DNA of 64,000 nt from Metridium senile (Eukaryota; Cnidaria; Anthozoa; Actiniaria; Metridiidae): the NCBI GenBank assembly GCA_949775045.1, contig OX459102.1:9519738-9583737 (forward strand), written 5' to 3'. The translations under genes and the position numbers were made by a program. The notes under the pieces are model-generated. The model saw only the letters and a list, made by a program, of their open reading frames with translations, was not told where the DNA came from and ran no database searches. Each line of letters starts with the position of its first letter. Positions within the stretch are counted from its first letter, which is position 1. Shown piece after piece: positions 41,083 through 53,500 of this stretch.

Positions 41083-41609
41083 GTTATCAACCACAGGTTC
41101 TTTAATGTGTCATTGTGGTTAAATTGCACGAGTTAGTCTATAAATCACGAAAGGACATAGCTATTCCCATATCTGGTCAATAATGGGTCGTTACGATATT
41201 GGACTCTATAGCTAGCTAAGGCCCTCCAAGGTCGGTTCGATTGATGCATGTGAACTGGCATGGATTTGCAATGACATGCATGGATTGTGCTCTCATGATA
41301 TGTTCGTTCGGTGTATATGTGGTGCAAATATATGGAAAAACATACTCACCCTATTTCATAAAACGTTATCGCAGCTTAAGCTAAAGGCAACAAGCCAAGA
41401 CCCAAATGAATGCTGATTTTGTGCTGCTAATGTATTGAAATCAGACTTGTTTTCTAAAGAATTCGAACTAAAGCAAAAAGCTAGTGAGCATCAGTTCACG
41501 TGCTTGTTATCCAGTATTACAATCACTTTTTGTTGATAACAAGTGTAATTTCAATATATTATAGAACATTAAATCAAATCTTGTGAATATCACATTTAAG
41601 CAAGTGTAG

Positions 41610-41788
41610 CAGGGGCGGACGGAGGGGGGGTGAACTGGGTGACTTTTCACCCCCCTCTTTTGCAGTAAAGTCCCGTTTTAGCAAAGAAAAGCGGGCACAT
41701 TACGATCTTTGCGCTCTTGTGTCTGCCGTTATCCGCCAAAAGGATATCAAAGTTCACCCCCCTTGTCAAATTTCTGGATCCGCCCCTG
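41610..41788. mobile_element. MITE with CAGGGG ends and 6-bp target duplication
   Basis: Ends caggggcggac and gatccgcccctg. Internal short repeats gttcacccccctt/ggggggtgaac are inverted. Flanked by GTGTAG (41604-41609, 41789-41794). 179 bp. Confidence 0.85.
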
Positions 41789-41887
41789 GTGTAGTAGTCC
41801 AAGAACATTTCCTGTAGATTTTCCATATTTGCCGCACCGAACAAACACGAGTGATTTTGATTTTTTGTACAGTGCATGGAAGATTAT

Positions 41888-42540
41888 GAGGATAATGATG
41901 GTGATGATGGTACTAGTGATAATAATAATGATGAGGAAGAGCTGTGGATGATGATGATGATACTGATTAAGAATATGATGATACTAATTATAGAACGATA
42001 TAGTTAGTATAAAAATGATGTTGACGATTATGATAACGATGAGGATGATGGTGATGATGGTACTAGTGATAATAATAATGATGAGGAAGAGCTGTGGATG
42101 ATGATGATGATACTGATTAAGAATATGATGATACTAATTATAGAACGATATAGTTAGTATAAAAATGATGTTGACGATTATGATAACGATGAGGATGATG
42201 GTGATGATGATAGTAATGATAATAATGATGAGGAAGAGCTGTGGATGATGATGATGATACTGATTAAGAATATGATGATACTAATTATAGAACGATATAG
42301 TTAGTATAGAAATGATGATGACAATTATGATAACGATGAGGATGATGGTGATGATGGTAGTAGTAATGATTATGATGAGGAGCCGAGGATGGCGATGATG
42401 ATAATTTTAATTAAAATATGATGATGGTGATACTGAATACAACGTTATAGTGATAATGATAATGGTGATGACGATTATGATGAGGATGATATGATGGTGA
42501 TAGTGATAGTGATGGTGATGATAATATGTTATGTTGTAAA
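41888..42540. repeat. About 150-bp GAT-rich tandem repeat
   Basis: Three full units of 147-153 bp (starts 41888, 42041, 42191, 42338) with the shared atgatgaggaagagctgtgg and actaattatagaacgatata blocks, then plain GAT tracts. Confidence 0.93.
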
Positions 42541-44262
42541 GAATATGATGGTATTAATAATGTTGGTAATTATGATAATAAGCTAGGATGAATTAACTGG
42601 TGATGATAAGTAGGGGGAAGGGAATGTGCAGGCTGTCATGATATTCACCAAGATGCAGACGACGATGTTAATTGATGACAACATTAACGAATGAAAGACT
42701 ACGGCTGCGACAATAATATTGTCTACGATAAAGCCTTATGACAATAATGACTAAAAATGTAAATACTAATTAACTTGCTTTAGTACTAAGTAACAATTGA
42801 TGGGACATATACCAAGCTCAGATTTAACCTTGAAAAAAAAAAAAAACTGGCACAAAAACAAGAAAAAATGAAATAAATATCGAGCAAGCCTCGAGGCTAA
42901 AAATGAATAACGTACCTGCACCGTAAAAAAAAAATGCCCGTTCCTAAAACCGATCCAATATATGTTCTAGACTAGCCGTCACCATGCATTATGTTACGCA
43001 ACGAAATTTATATATATAAACTACTAACGTTTCAAGTTACCGGCAGTTTAATACAAGTTAAGTAGACAATTGATGCCAATATATATATAAACGAATATCT
43101 GAAATATACAATTTATCTAGTGATGATCAATGAGAAAACCACAACAAAGAATTAATATAATTAGAAAAAGTTGCACTTTTTAGTATTTTAATTTAGAAAA
43201 GAGGGAAGGGGTAAAGTGAGAGCTGGGATTGGCCTTATTTTTAACTGTGAAAATGAGATTGGATGCACTGGGACTGGGATTTACAAATAAAAGAACAATA
43301 GAAAATGGGAATGGGATTGAAAACTTGAGCAAAACTGATGGGATTATGTGATTTTTGACTGGGATTTGGTCCAAATATCAACTCAGTAAAGTTGTTTGCT
43401 CTCTAGTGGACTAAATAGTGATATTTCCATATATATATTGGCACCAATCGTGTACTTGCAACTGCCTCGGAAACTTGAAATGCTTTAGTTTGTATACAAA
43501 TGTCGGTGCGTAATATAATGGTGACGGCAAGTCTAGAGGATATATTGGATGTAGGAGTGATTTTCGATCCGTCGTCCCCAGATTTTTGCCCACTATATTT
43601 CTAGCTAAAAATTCCATATATTTAAGCCAGTCAAATATAAGAAGACATCGCAAAATGCGGTGTTTTATATCGTAATGGCTGATAAAACAGCGGATATTTC
43701 AGGTAAAGAACAGTTTGTAGAGTGTATTTGTTTGGTGGATGACGATAATTTTGCTGTACAGGTAGACTTTATAGAGATGTAGAGAGAACAACAGCAGATG
43801 AAATAGGACTGCCCCGGGTATTAGGAAACTCAGGTTAGTAACGCGTAGGAGATTGTTTGTGATCCGATAAAGATTTTGTGTAAGCATCAAACGCCGACGT
43901 AGCCTATACTAGTTTACTCGCTAGTTTCCACTCTTATTACTGACAGAGTTATGCAGTAATATAAATAGTGTTTCACGGCTTAATGAAACGGCTCTACAAA
44001 ATAAGCCCAAATTTAGAACCGGTAAAGAAATTGCCTACGGACAAGGCTAATATTAGAATATTATACTGTAACATTTTAAGTAGTGGGCACTTCAAAAAAA
44101 GAAAGCCATACGCTCCAATATCATGTATAAATAAACAAATTGTCTAATGCAAAAGGAATTTGTAAAACAATATTATATTGAACTAAACTGTTACGTGAAG
44201 TAATTTCAACAATGCTAAAAGCGATTGATTTTAAAATCAATAATTGCTCTCATTTAATTTTA
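42541..44262. other. No gene seen
   Basis: AT-rich sequence. ORFs at 43180-43890 (minus) are short and lack splice or family support. 43886-43926 holds a fragment of the 94-bp repeat (gccgacgtagcctatactag). Confidence 0.45.
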
Positions 44263-44544
44263 CATCAAAAATCGTCGTTTCTGATCATTTTTTAGCATTT
44301 TGCATGGGCTATACTCCATCAAAATTCGTCATTTTTGGTCATTTGTGAGATTTTGCATGGGCTATAGTCCATCAAAAATCGTCGTTTTTGGTCACTTTTG
44401 CGCATTTTGCATGGGCTATACTCCATCAACATCGTCATTTTTGAGCATTTTGCGTGTGCCATAGTCCATCAAAAATCGTCCTTTTTGGTCATTTTTGAGC
44501 ATTTTGCATAGGCTATAGTCCATCAAATATCATCAAAAATCGTC
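44263..44544. repeat. 54-bp tandem repeat flanking the satellite
   Basis: Units begin catcaaaaatcgtc and contain tttttggtcatttttgagca then ttttgcatgggctata. Starts at 44263, 44317, 44370, 44424, 44467 and 44521. The same unit resumes once at 62575-62616 beyond the satellite. Confidence 0.93.
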
Positions 44545-47500
44545 AACGCTCAGAACAAAAATTGACCTGAAACGTTCAGCAAAAAAAACTAGGTGAAACG
44601 CTCAGAAAAAAAAATCGACCTGAAACGTTCAGTAAAAAAAAACTGGGTGAAACGCTCAGAAAAACATCGACCTGAAACGTTCAGTAAAAAAACTGGGTCA
44701 AATGCTCAGAAAAAAATCGACCTGAAACGTTCAGTAAAAAAAACTGGGTGAAACGCTCAGAAAAACATCGACCTGAAACGTTCAGTAAAAAAAACTGGGT
44801 CAAATGCTCAGAAAAAAATCGACCTGAAACGTTCAGTAAAAAAAACTGGGTGCAATGCTCAGAAAAAAAATCGACCTGAAACGTTCAGTAAAAAAAACTA
44901 GTTGAAAAGCTCAGAAAAAAATCGACCTGAAACGTTCAGTAAAAAAAACTGGGTGAAACGCTCAGAAAAAACAAATCGACCTGAAACGTTCAGTAAAAAA
45001 AACTGGGTGAAACGCTCAGAAAAAAAATCGACCTGAAACGTTCAGCAAAAAAAACTGGGTCAAAAGCTCAGAAAAAAAATCGACCTGAAACGTTCAGTAA
45101 AAAAAATCGACCTGAAACGTTCAGCAAAAAAAACTGGGTCAAATGCTCAGAAAAAAAAATCGACCTGACATACACGTTCAGTAAAAAAAACTGGGTGAAA
45201 CGCTCAGAAAAAAAATCGACCTGAAACGTTCAGTAAAAAAAACTGGGTGCATGAAACGCTCAGAAAAAAAATCGACCTGAAACGTTCAGTAAAAAAAATC
45301 GACCTGAAACGTTCAGCAAAAAAAACTGGGTCAAATGCTCAGAAAAAAAAATCGACCTGACATACACGTTCAGTAAAAAAAACTGGGTGAAACGCTCAAA
45401 AAAAATCGACCTGAAACGTTCAGCAAAAAAAACTGGGTCAAAAGCTCAGAAAAAAAATCGACCTGAAACGTTCAGTAAAAAAAATCGACCTGAAACGTTC
45501 AGCAAAAAAAACTGGGTCAAATGCTCAGAAAAAAAAATCGACCTGACATACACGTTCAGTAAAAAAAACTGGGTGAAACGCTCAAAAAAAATCGACCTGA
45601 AACGTTCAGTAAAAAAAACTGGGTGAAACGCTCAGAAAAAAAATCGACCTGAAACGTTCAGTAAAAAAAATCGACCTGAAACGTTCAGTAAAAAAAACTG
45701 GGTGAAACGCTCAGAAAAAAAATCGACCTGAAACGTTCAGCAAAAAAAACTGGGTCAAAAGCTCAGAAAAAAAATCGACCTGAAACGTTCAGTAAAAAAA
45801 ATCGACCTGAAACGTTCAGCAAAAAAAACTGGGTCAAATGCTCAGAAAAAAACAATCGACCTGACATACACGTTCAGTAAAAAAAACTGGGTGAAACGCT
45901 CAGAAAAAAATCGACCTGAAACGTTCAGTAAAAAAAACTGGGTGAAACGCTCAGAAAAAAAATCGACCTGAAACGTTCAGTAAAAAAAACCGACCTGAAA
46001 CGTTCAGCAAAAAAAAACTGGGTCACACGCTCAGAAAAAAATCGACCTGAAACGTTCAGTAAAAAAAACTGGGTGCAATGCTCAGAAAAAAAATCGACCT
46101 GAAACGTTCAGTAAAAAAAACTAGTTGAAACGCTCAGAAAAAAATCGACCTGAAACGTTCAGTAAAAAAAACTGGGTGAAACGCTCAAAAAAAATCGACC
46201 TGAAACGTTCAGTAAAAAAAACTGGGTGAAACGCTCAGAAAAAAAATCGACCTGAAACGTTCAGTAAAAAAAATCGACCTGAAACGTTCAGTAAAAAAAA
46301 CTGGGTGAAACGCTCAGAAAAAAAATCGACCTGAAACGTTCAGCAAAAAAAACTGGGTCAAAAGCTCAGAAAAAAAATCGACCTGAAACGTTCAGTAAAA
46401 AAAATCGACCTGAAACGTTCAGCAAAAAAAACTGGGTCAAATGCTCAGAAAAAAACAATCGACCTGACATACACGTTCAGTAAAAAAAACTGGGTGAAAC
46501 GCTCAGAAAAAAATCGACCTGAAACGTTCAGTAAAAAAAACTGGGTGAAACGCTCAGAAAAAAAATCGACCTGAAACGTTCAGTAAAAAAAACCGACCTG
46601 AAACGTTCAGCAAAAAAAAACTGGGTCACACGCTCAGAAAAAAATCGACCTGAAACGTTCAGTAAAAAAAACTGGGTGCAATGCTCAGAAAAAAAATCGA
46701 CCTGAAACGTTCAGTAAAAAAAACTAGTTGAAACGCTCAGAAAAAAATCGACCTGAAACGTTCAGTAAAAAAAACTGGGTGAAACGCTCAAAAAAAATCG
46801 ACCTGAAACGTTCAGTAAAAAAAACTGGGTGAAACGCTCAGAAAAAAAATCGACCTGAAACGTTCAGTAAAAAAAATCGACCTGAAACGTTCAGTAAAAA
46901 AAACTGGGTGAAACGCTCAGAAAAAAAATCGACCTGAAACGTTCAGCAAAAAAAACTGGGTCAAAAGCTCAGAAAAAAAATCGACCTGAAACGTTCAGTA
47001 AAAAAAATCGACCTGAAACGTTCAGCAAAAAAAACTGGGTCAAATGCTCAGAAAAAAACAATCGACCTGACATACACGTTCAGTAAAAAAAACTGGGTGA
47101 AACGCTCAGAAAAAAAATCGACCTGAAACGTTCAGTAAAAAAAACTGGGTGAAACGCTCAGAAAAAAAATCGACCTGAAACGTTCAGTAAAAAAAAACTG
47201 GGTGAAACGCTCAGAAAAACATCGACCTGAAACGTTCAGTAAAAAAACTGGGTGAAACGCTCAGAAAAAAAATCGACCTGAAACGTTCAGTAAAAAAAAC
47301 TGGGTGAAACGCTCAGAAAAAAAATCGACCTGAAACGTTCAGTAAAAAAAAACTGGGTGAAACGCTCAGAAAAACATCGACCTGAAACGTTCAGTAAAAA
47401 AACTGGGTCAAATGCTCAGAAAAAAATCGACCTGAAACGTTCAGTAAAAAAAACTGGGTGAAACGCTCAGAAAAACATCGACCTGAAACGTTCAGTAAAA

Positions 47501-50500
47501 AAAACTGGGTCAAATGCTTAGAAAAAAATCGACCTGAAACGTTCAGTAAAAAAAACTGGGTGCAATGCTCAGAAAAAAAATCGACCTGAAACGTTCAGTA
47601 AAAAAAACTAGTTGAAAAGCTCAGAAAAAAATCGACCTGAAACGTTCAGTAAAAAAAACTGGGTGAAACGCTCAGAAAAAAAATCGACCTGAAACGTTCA
47701 GCAAAAAAAAAACTGGGTCAAAAGCTCAGAAAAAAAATCGACCTGAAACGTTCAGTAAAAAAAATCGACCTGAAACGTTCAGCAAAAAAAACTGGGTCAA
47801 AAGCTCAGAAAAAAAATCGACCTGAAACGTTCAGTAAAAAAAATCGACCTGAAACGTTCAGCAAAAAAAACTGGGTCAAATGCTCAGAAAAAAAAATCGA
47901 CCTGACATACACGTTCAGTAAAAAAAACTGGGTGAAACGCTCAAAAAAAATCGACCTGAAACGTTCAGTAAAAAAAACTGGGTGAAACGCTCAGAAAAAA
48001 AATCGACCTGAAACGTTCAGTAAAAAAAATCGACCTGAAACGTTCAGTAAAAAAAACTGGGTGAAACGCTCAGAAAAAAAATCGACCTGAAACGTTCAGT
48101 AAAAAAAACCGACCTGAAACGTTCAGCAAAAAAAAACTGGGTCACACGCTCAGAAAAAAATCGACCTGAAACGTTCAGTAAAAAAAACTGGGTGCAATGC
48201 TCAGAAAAAAAATCGACCTGAAACGTTCAGTAAAAAAAACTAGTTGAAACGCTCAGAAAAAAATCGACCTGAAACGTTCAGTAAAAAAAACTGGGTGCAA
48301 TGCTCAGAAAAAAAATCGACCTGAAACGTTCAGTAAAAAAAACTAGTTGAAAAGCTCAGAAAAAAATCGACCTGAAACGTTCAGTAAAAAAAACTGGGTG
48401 AAACGCTCAGAAAAAACAAATCGACCTGAAACGTTCAGTAAAAAAAACTGGGTGAAACGCTCAGAAAAAAAATCGACCTGAAACGTTCAGCAAAAAAAAC
48501 TGGGTCAAAAGCTCAGAAAAAAATCGACCTGAAACGTTCAGTAAAAAAAACCGACCTGAAACTTTCAGCAAAAAAAAACTGGGTCACACGCTCAGAAAAA
48601 AATCGACCTGAAACGTTCAGTAAAAAAAACTGGGTGAAACGCTCAGAAAAAAAATCGACCTGAAACGTTCAGCAAAAAAAACTGGGTCAAAAGCTCAGAA
48701 AAAAAATCGACCTGAAACGTTCAGTAAAAAAAATCGACCTGAAACGTTCAGCAAAAAAAACTGGGTCAAAAGCTCAGAAAAAAAATCGACCTGAAACGTT
48801 CAGTAAAAAAAATCGACCTGAAACGTTCAGCAAAAAAAACTGGGTCAAATGCTCAGAAAAAAAAATCGACCTGACATACACGTTCAGTAAAAAAAACTGG
48901 GTGAAACGCTCAGAAAAAAAATCGACCTGAAACGTTCAGCAAAAAAAACTGGGTCAAAAGCTCAGAAAAAAAATCGACCTGAAACGTTCAGTAAAAAAAA
49001 TCGACCTGAAACGTTCAGCAAAAAAAACTGGGTCAAATGCTCAGAAAAAAAAATCGACCTGACATACACGTTCAGTAAAAAAAACTGGGTGAAACGCTCA
49101 AAAAAAATCGACCTGAAACGTTCAGTAAAAAAAACTGGGTGAAACGCTCAGAAAAAAAATCGACCTGAAACGTTCAGTAAAAAAAATCGACCTGAAACGT
49201 TCAGTAAAAAAAACTGGGTGAAACGCTCAGAAAAAAAATCGACCTGAAACGTTCAGTAAAAAAAACCGACCTGAAACGTTCAGCAAAAAAAAACTGGGTC
49301 ACACGCTCAGAAAAAAATCGACCTGAAACGTTCAGTAAAAAAAACTGGGTGCAATGCTCAGAAAAAAAATCGACCTGAAACGTTCAGTAAAAAAAACTAG
49401 TTGAAACGCTCAGAAAAAAATCGACCTGAAACGTTCAGTAAAAAAAACTGGGTGAAACGCTCAAAAAAAATCGACCTGAAACGTTCAGTAAAAAAAACTG
49501 GGTGAAACGCTCAGAAAAAAAATCGACCTGAAACGTTCAGTAAAAAAAATCGACCTGAAACGTTCAGTAAAAAAAACTGGGTGAAACGCTCAGAAAAAAA
49601 ATCGACCTGAAACGTTCAGCAAAAAAAACTGGGTCAAAAGCTCAGAAAAAAAATCGACCTGAAACGTTCAGTAAAAAAAATCGACCTGAAACGTTCAGCA
49701 AAAAAAACTGGGTCAAATGCTCAGAAAAAAACAATCGACCTGACATACACGTTCAGTAAAAAAAACTGGGTGAAACGCTCAGAAAAAAAATCGACCTGAA
49801 ACGTTCAGTAAAAAAAACTGGGTGAAACGCTCAGAAAAAAAATCGACCTGAAACGTTCAGTAAAAAAATCGACCTGAAACGTTCAGTAAAAAAAACTGGG
49901 TGAAACGCTCAGAAAAAAAATCGACCTGAAACGTTCAGCAAAAAAAACTGGGTCAAAAGCTCAGAAAAAAAATCGACCTGAAACGTTCAGTAAAAAAAAT
50001 CGACCTGAAACGTTCAGCAAAAAAAACTGGGTCAAATGCTCAGAAAAAAACAATCGACCTGACATACACGTTCAGTAAAAAAAACTGGGTGAAACGCTCA
50101 GAAAAAATCGACCTGAAACGTTCAGTAAAAAAAACTGGGTGAAACGCTCAGAAAAAAAATCGACCTGAAACGTTCAGTAAAAAAAATCGACCTGAAACGT
50201 TCAGCAAAAAAAAACTGGGTCAAAAGCTCAGAAAAAAAATCGACCTGAAACGTTCAGTAAAAAAAACTGGGTGAAACGCTCAGAAAAAAAATCGACCTGA
50301 AACGTTCAGTAAAAAAAATCGACCTGAAACGTTCAGTAAAAAAAACTGGGTGAAACGCTCAGAAAAAAAATCGACCTGAAACGTTCAGCAAAAAAAACTG
50401 GGTCAAAAGCTCAGAAAAAAAATCGACCTGAAACGTTCAGTAAAAAAAATCGACCTGAAACGTTCAGCAAAAAAAACTGGGTCAAATGCTCAGAAAAAAA

Positions 50501-53500
50501 CAATCGACCTGACATACACGTTCAGTAAAAAAAACTGGGTGAAACGCTCAGAAAAAAATCGACCTGAAACGTTCAGTAAAAAAAACTGGGTGAAACGCTC
50601 AGAAAAAAAATCGACCTGAAACGTTCAGTAAAAAAAACCGACCTGAAACGTTCAGCAAAAAAAAACTGGGTCACACGCTCAGAAAAAAATCGACCTGAAA
50701 CGTTCAGTAAAAAAAACTGGGTGCAATGCTCAGAAAAAAAATCGACCTGAAACGTTCAGTAAAAAAAACTAGTTGAAACGCTCAGAAAAAAATCGACCTG
50801 AAACGTTCAGTAAAAAAAACTGGGTGAAACGCTCAAAAAAAATCGACCTGAAACGTTCAGTAAAAAAAACTGGGTGAAACGCTCAGAAAAAAAATCGACC
50901 TGAAACGTTCAGTAAAAAAAATCGACCTGAAACGTTCAGTAAAAAAAACTGGGTGAAACGCTCAGAAAAAAAATCGACCTGAAACGTTCAGCAAAAAAAA
51001 CTGGGTCAAAAGCTCAGAAAAAAAATCGACCTGAAACGTTCAGTAAAAAAAATCGACCTGAAACGTTCAGCAAAAAAAACTGGGTCAAATGCTCAGAAAA
51101 AAACAATCGACCTGACATACACGTTCAGTAAAAAAAACTGGGTGAAACGCTCAGAAAAAAAATCGACCTGAAACGTTCAGTAAAAAAAACTGGGTGAAAC
51201 GCTCAGAAAAAAAATCGACCTGAAACGTTCAGTAAAAAAAAACTGGGTGAAACGCTCAGAAAAACATCGACCTGAAACGTTCAGTAAAAAAACTGGGTCA
51301 AATGCTCAGAAAAAAATCGACCTGAAACGTTCAGTAAAAAAAACTGGGTGAAACGCTCAGAAAAACATCGACCTGAAACGTTCAGTAAAAAAAACTGGGT
51401 CAAATGCTCAGAAAAAAATCGACCTGAAACGTTCAGTAAAAAAAACTGGGTGCAATGCTCAGAAAAAAAATCGACCTGAAACGTTCAGTAAAAAAAACTA
51501 GTTGAAAAGCTCAGAAAAAAATCGACCTGAAACGTTCAGTAAAAAAAACTGGGTGAAACGCTCAGAAAAAACAAATCGACCTGAAACGTTCAGTAAAAAA
51601 AACTGGGTCAAAAGCTCAGAAAAAAATCGACCTGAAACGTTCAGTAAAAAAAACCGACCTGAAACTTTCAGCAAAAAAAAACTGGGTCACACGCTCAGAA
51701 AAAAATCGACCTGAAACGTTCAGTAAAAAAAACTGGGTGAAACGCTCAGAAAAAAAATCGACCTGAAACGTTCAGCAAAAAAAACTGGGTCAAAAGCTCA
51801 GAAAAAAAATCGACCTGAAACGTTCAGTAAAAAAAATCGACCTGAAACGTTCAGCAAAAAAAACTGGGTCAAAAGCTCAGAAAAAAAATCGACCTGAAAC
51901 GTTCAGTAAAAAAAATCGACCTGAAACGTTCAGCAAAAAAAACTGGGTCAAATGCTCAGAAAAAAAAATCGACCTGACATACACGTTCAGTAAAAAAAAC
52001 TGGGTGAAACGCTCAGAAAAAAAATCGACCTGAAACGTTCAGCAAAAAAAACTGGGTCAAAAGCTCAGAAAAAAAATCGACCTGAAACGTTCAGTAAAAA
52101 AAATCGACCTGAAACGTTCAGCAAAAAAAACTGGGTCAAATGCTCAGAAAAAAACAATCGACCTGACATACACGTTCAGTAAAAAAAACTGGGTGAAACG
52201 CTCAAAAAAAATCGACCTGAAACGTTCAGTAAAAAAAACTGGGTGAAACGCTCAGAAAAAAAATCGACCTGAAACGTTCAGTAAAAAAAATCGACCTGAA
52301 ACGTTCAGTAAAAAAAACTGGGTGAAACGCTCAGAAAAAAAATCGACCTGAAACGTTCAGTAAAAAAAACCGACCTGAAACGTTCAGCAAAAAAAAACTG
52401 GGTCACACGCTCAGAAAAAAATCGACCTGAAACGTTCAGTAAAAAAAACTGGGTGCAATGCTCAGAAAAAAAATCGACCTGAAACGTTCAGTAAAAAAAA
52501 CTAGTTGAAACGCTCAGAAAAAAATCGACCTGAAACGTTCAGTAAAAAAAACTGGGTGAAACGCTCAAAAAAAATCGACCTGAAACGTTCAGTAAAAAAA
52601 ACTGGGTGAAACGCTCAGAAAAAAAATCGACCTGAAACGTTCAGTAAAAAAAATCGACCTGAAACGTTCAGTAAAAAAAACTGGGTGAAACGCTCAGAAA
52701 AAAATCGACCTGAAACGTTCAGCAAAAAAAACTGGGTCAAAAGCTCAGAAAAAAAATCGACCTGAAACGTTCAGTAAAAAAAATCGACCTGAAACGTTCA
52801 GCAAAAAAAACTGGGTCAAATGCTCAGAAAAAAACAATCGACCTGACATACACGTTCAGTAAAAAAAACTGGGTGAAACGCTCAGAAAAAAAATCGACCT
52901 GAAACGTTCAGTAAAAAAAATCGACCTGAAACGTTCAGCAAAAAAAACTGGGTCAAAAGCTCAGAAAAAAAATCGACCTGAAACGTTCAGTAAAAAAAAT
53001 CGACCTGAAACGTTCAGCAAAAAAAACTGGGTCAAATGCTCAGAAAAAAAAATCGACCTGACATACACGTTCAGTAAAAAAAACTGGGTGAAACGCTCAG
53101 AAAAAAAATCGACCTGAAACGTTCAGCAAAAAAAACTGGGTCAAAAGCTCAGAAAAAAAATCGACCTGAAACGTTCAGTAAAAAAAATCGACCTGAAACG
53201 TTCAGCAAAAAAAACTGGGTCAAATGCTCAGAAAAAAACAATCGACCTGACATACACGTTCAGTAAAAAAAACTGGGTGAAACGCTCAAAAAAAATCGAC
53301 CTGAAACGTTCAGTAAAAAAAACTGGGTGAAACGCTCAGAAAAAAAATCGACCTGAAACGTTCAGTAAAAAAAATCGACCTGAAACGTTCAGTAAAAAAA
53401 ACTGGGTGAAACGCTCAGAAAAAAAATCGACCTGAAACGTTCAGTAAAAAAAACCGACCTGAAACGTTCAGCAAAAAAAAACTGGGTCACACGCTCAGAA

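Noticed and set aside
45387..51714. Lys/Arg/Asn/Ser-rich ORFs in the satellite (45387-45626, 51502-51714)
   Set aside because: They are translations of the 26-bp units, appear only where unit lengths keep frame by chance, and have no start context, splice sites or codon bias.
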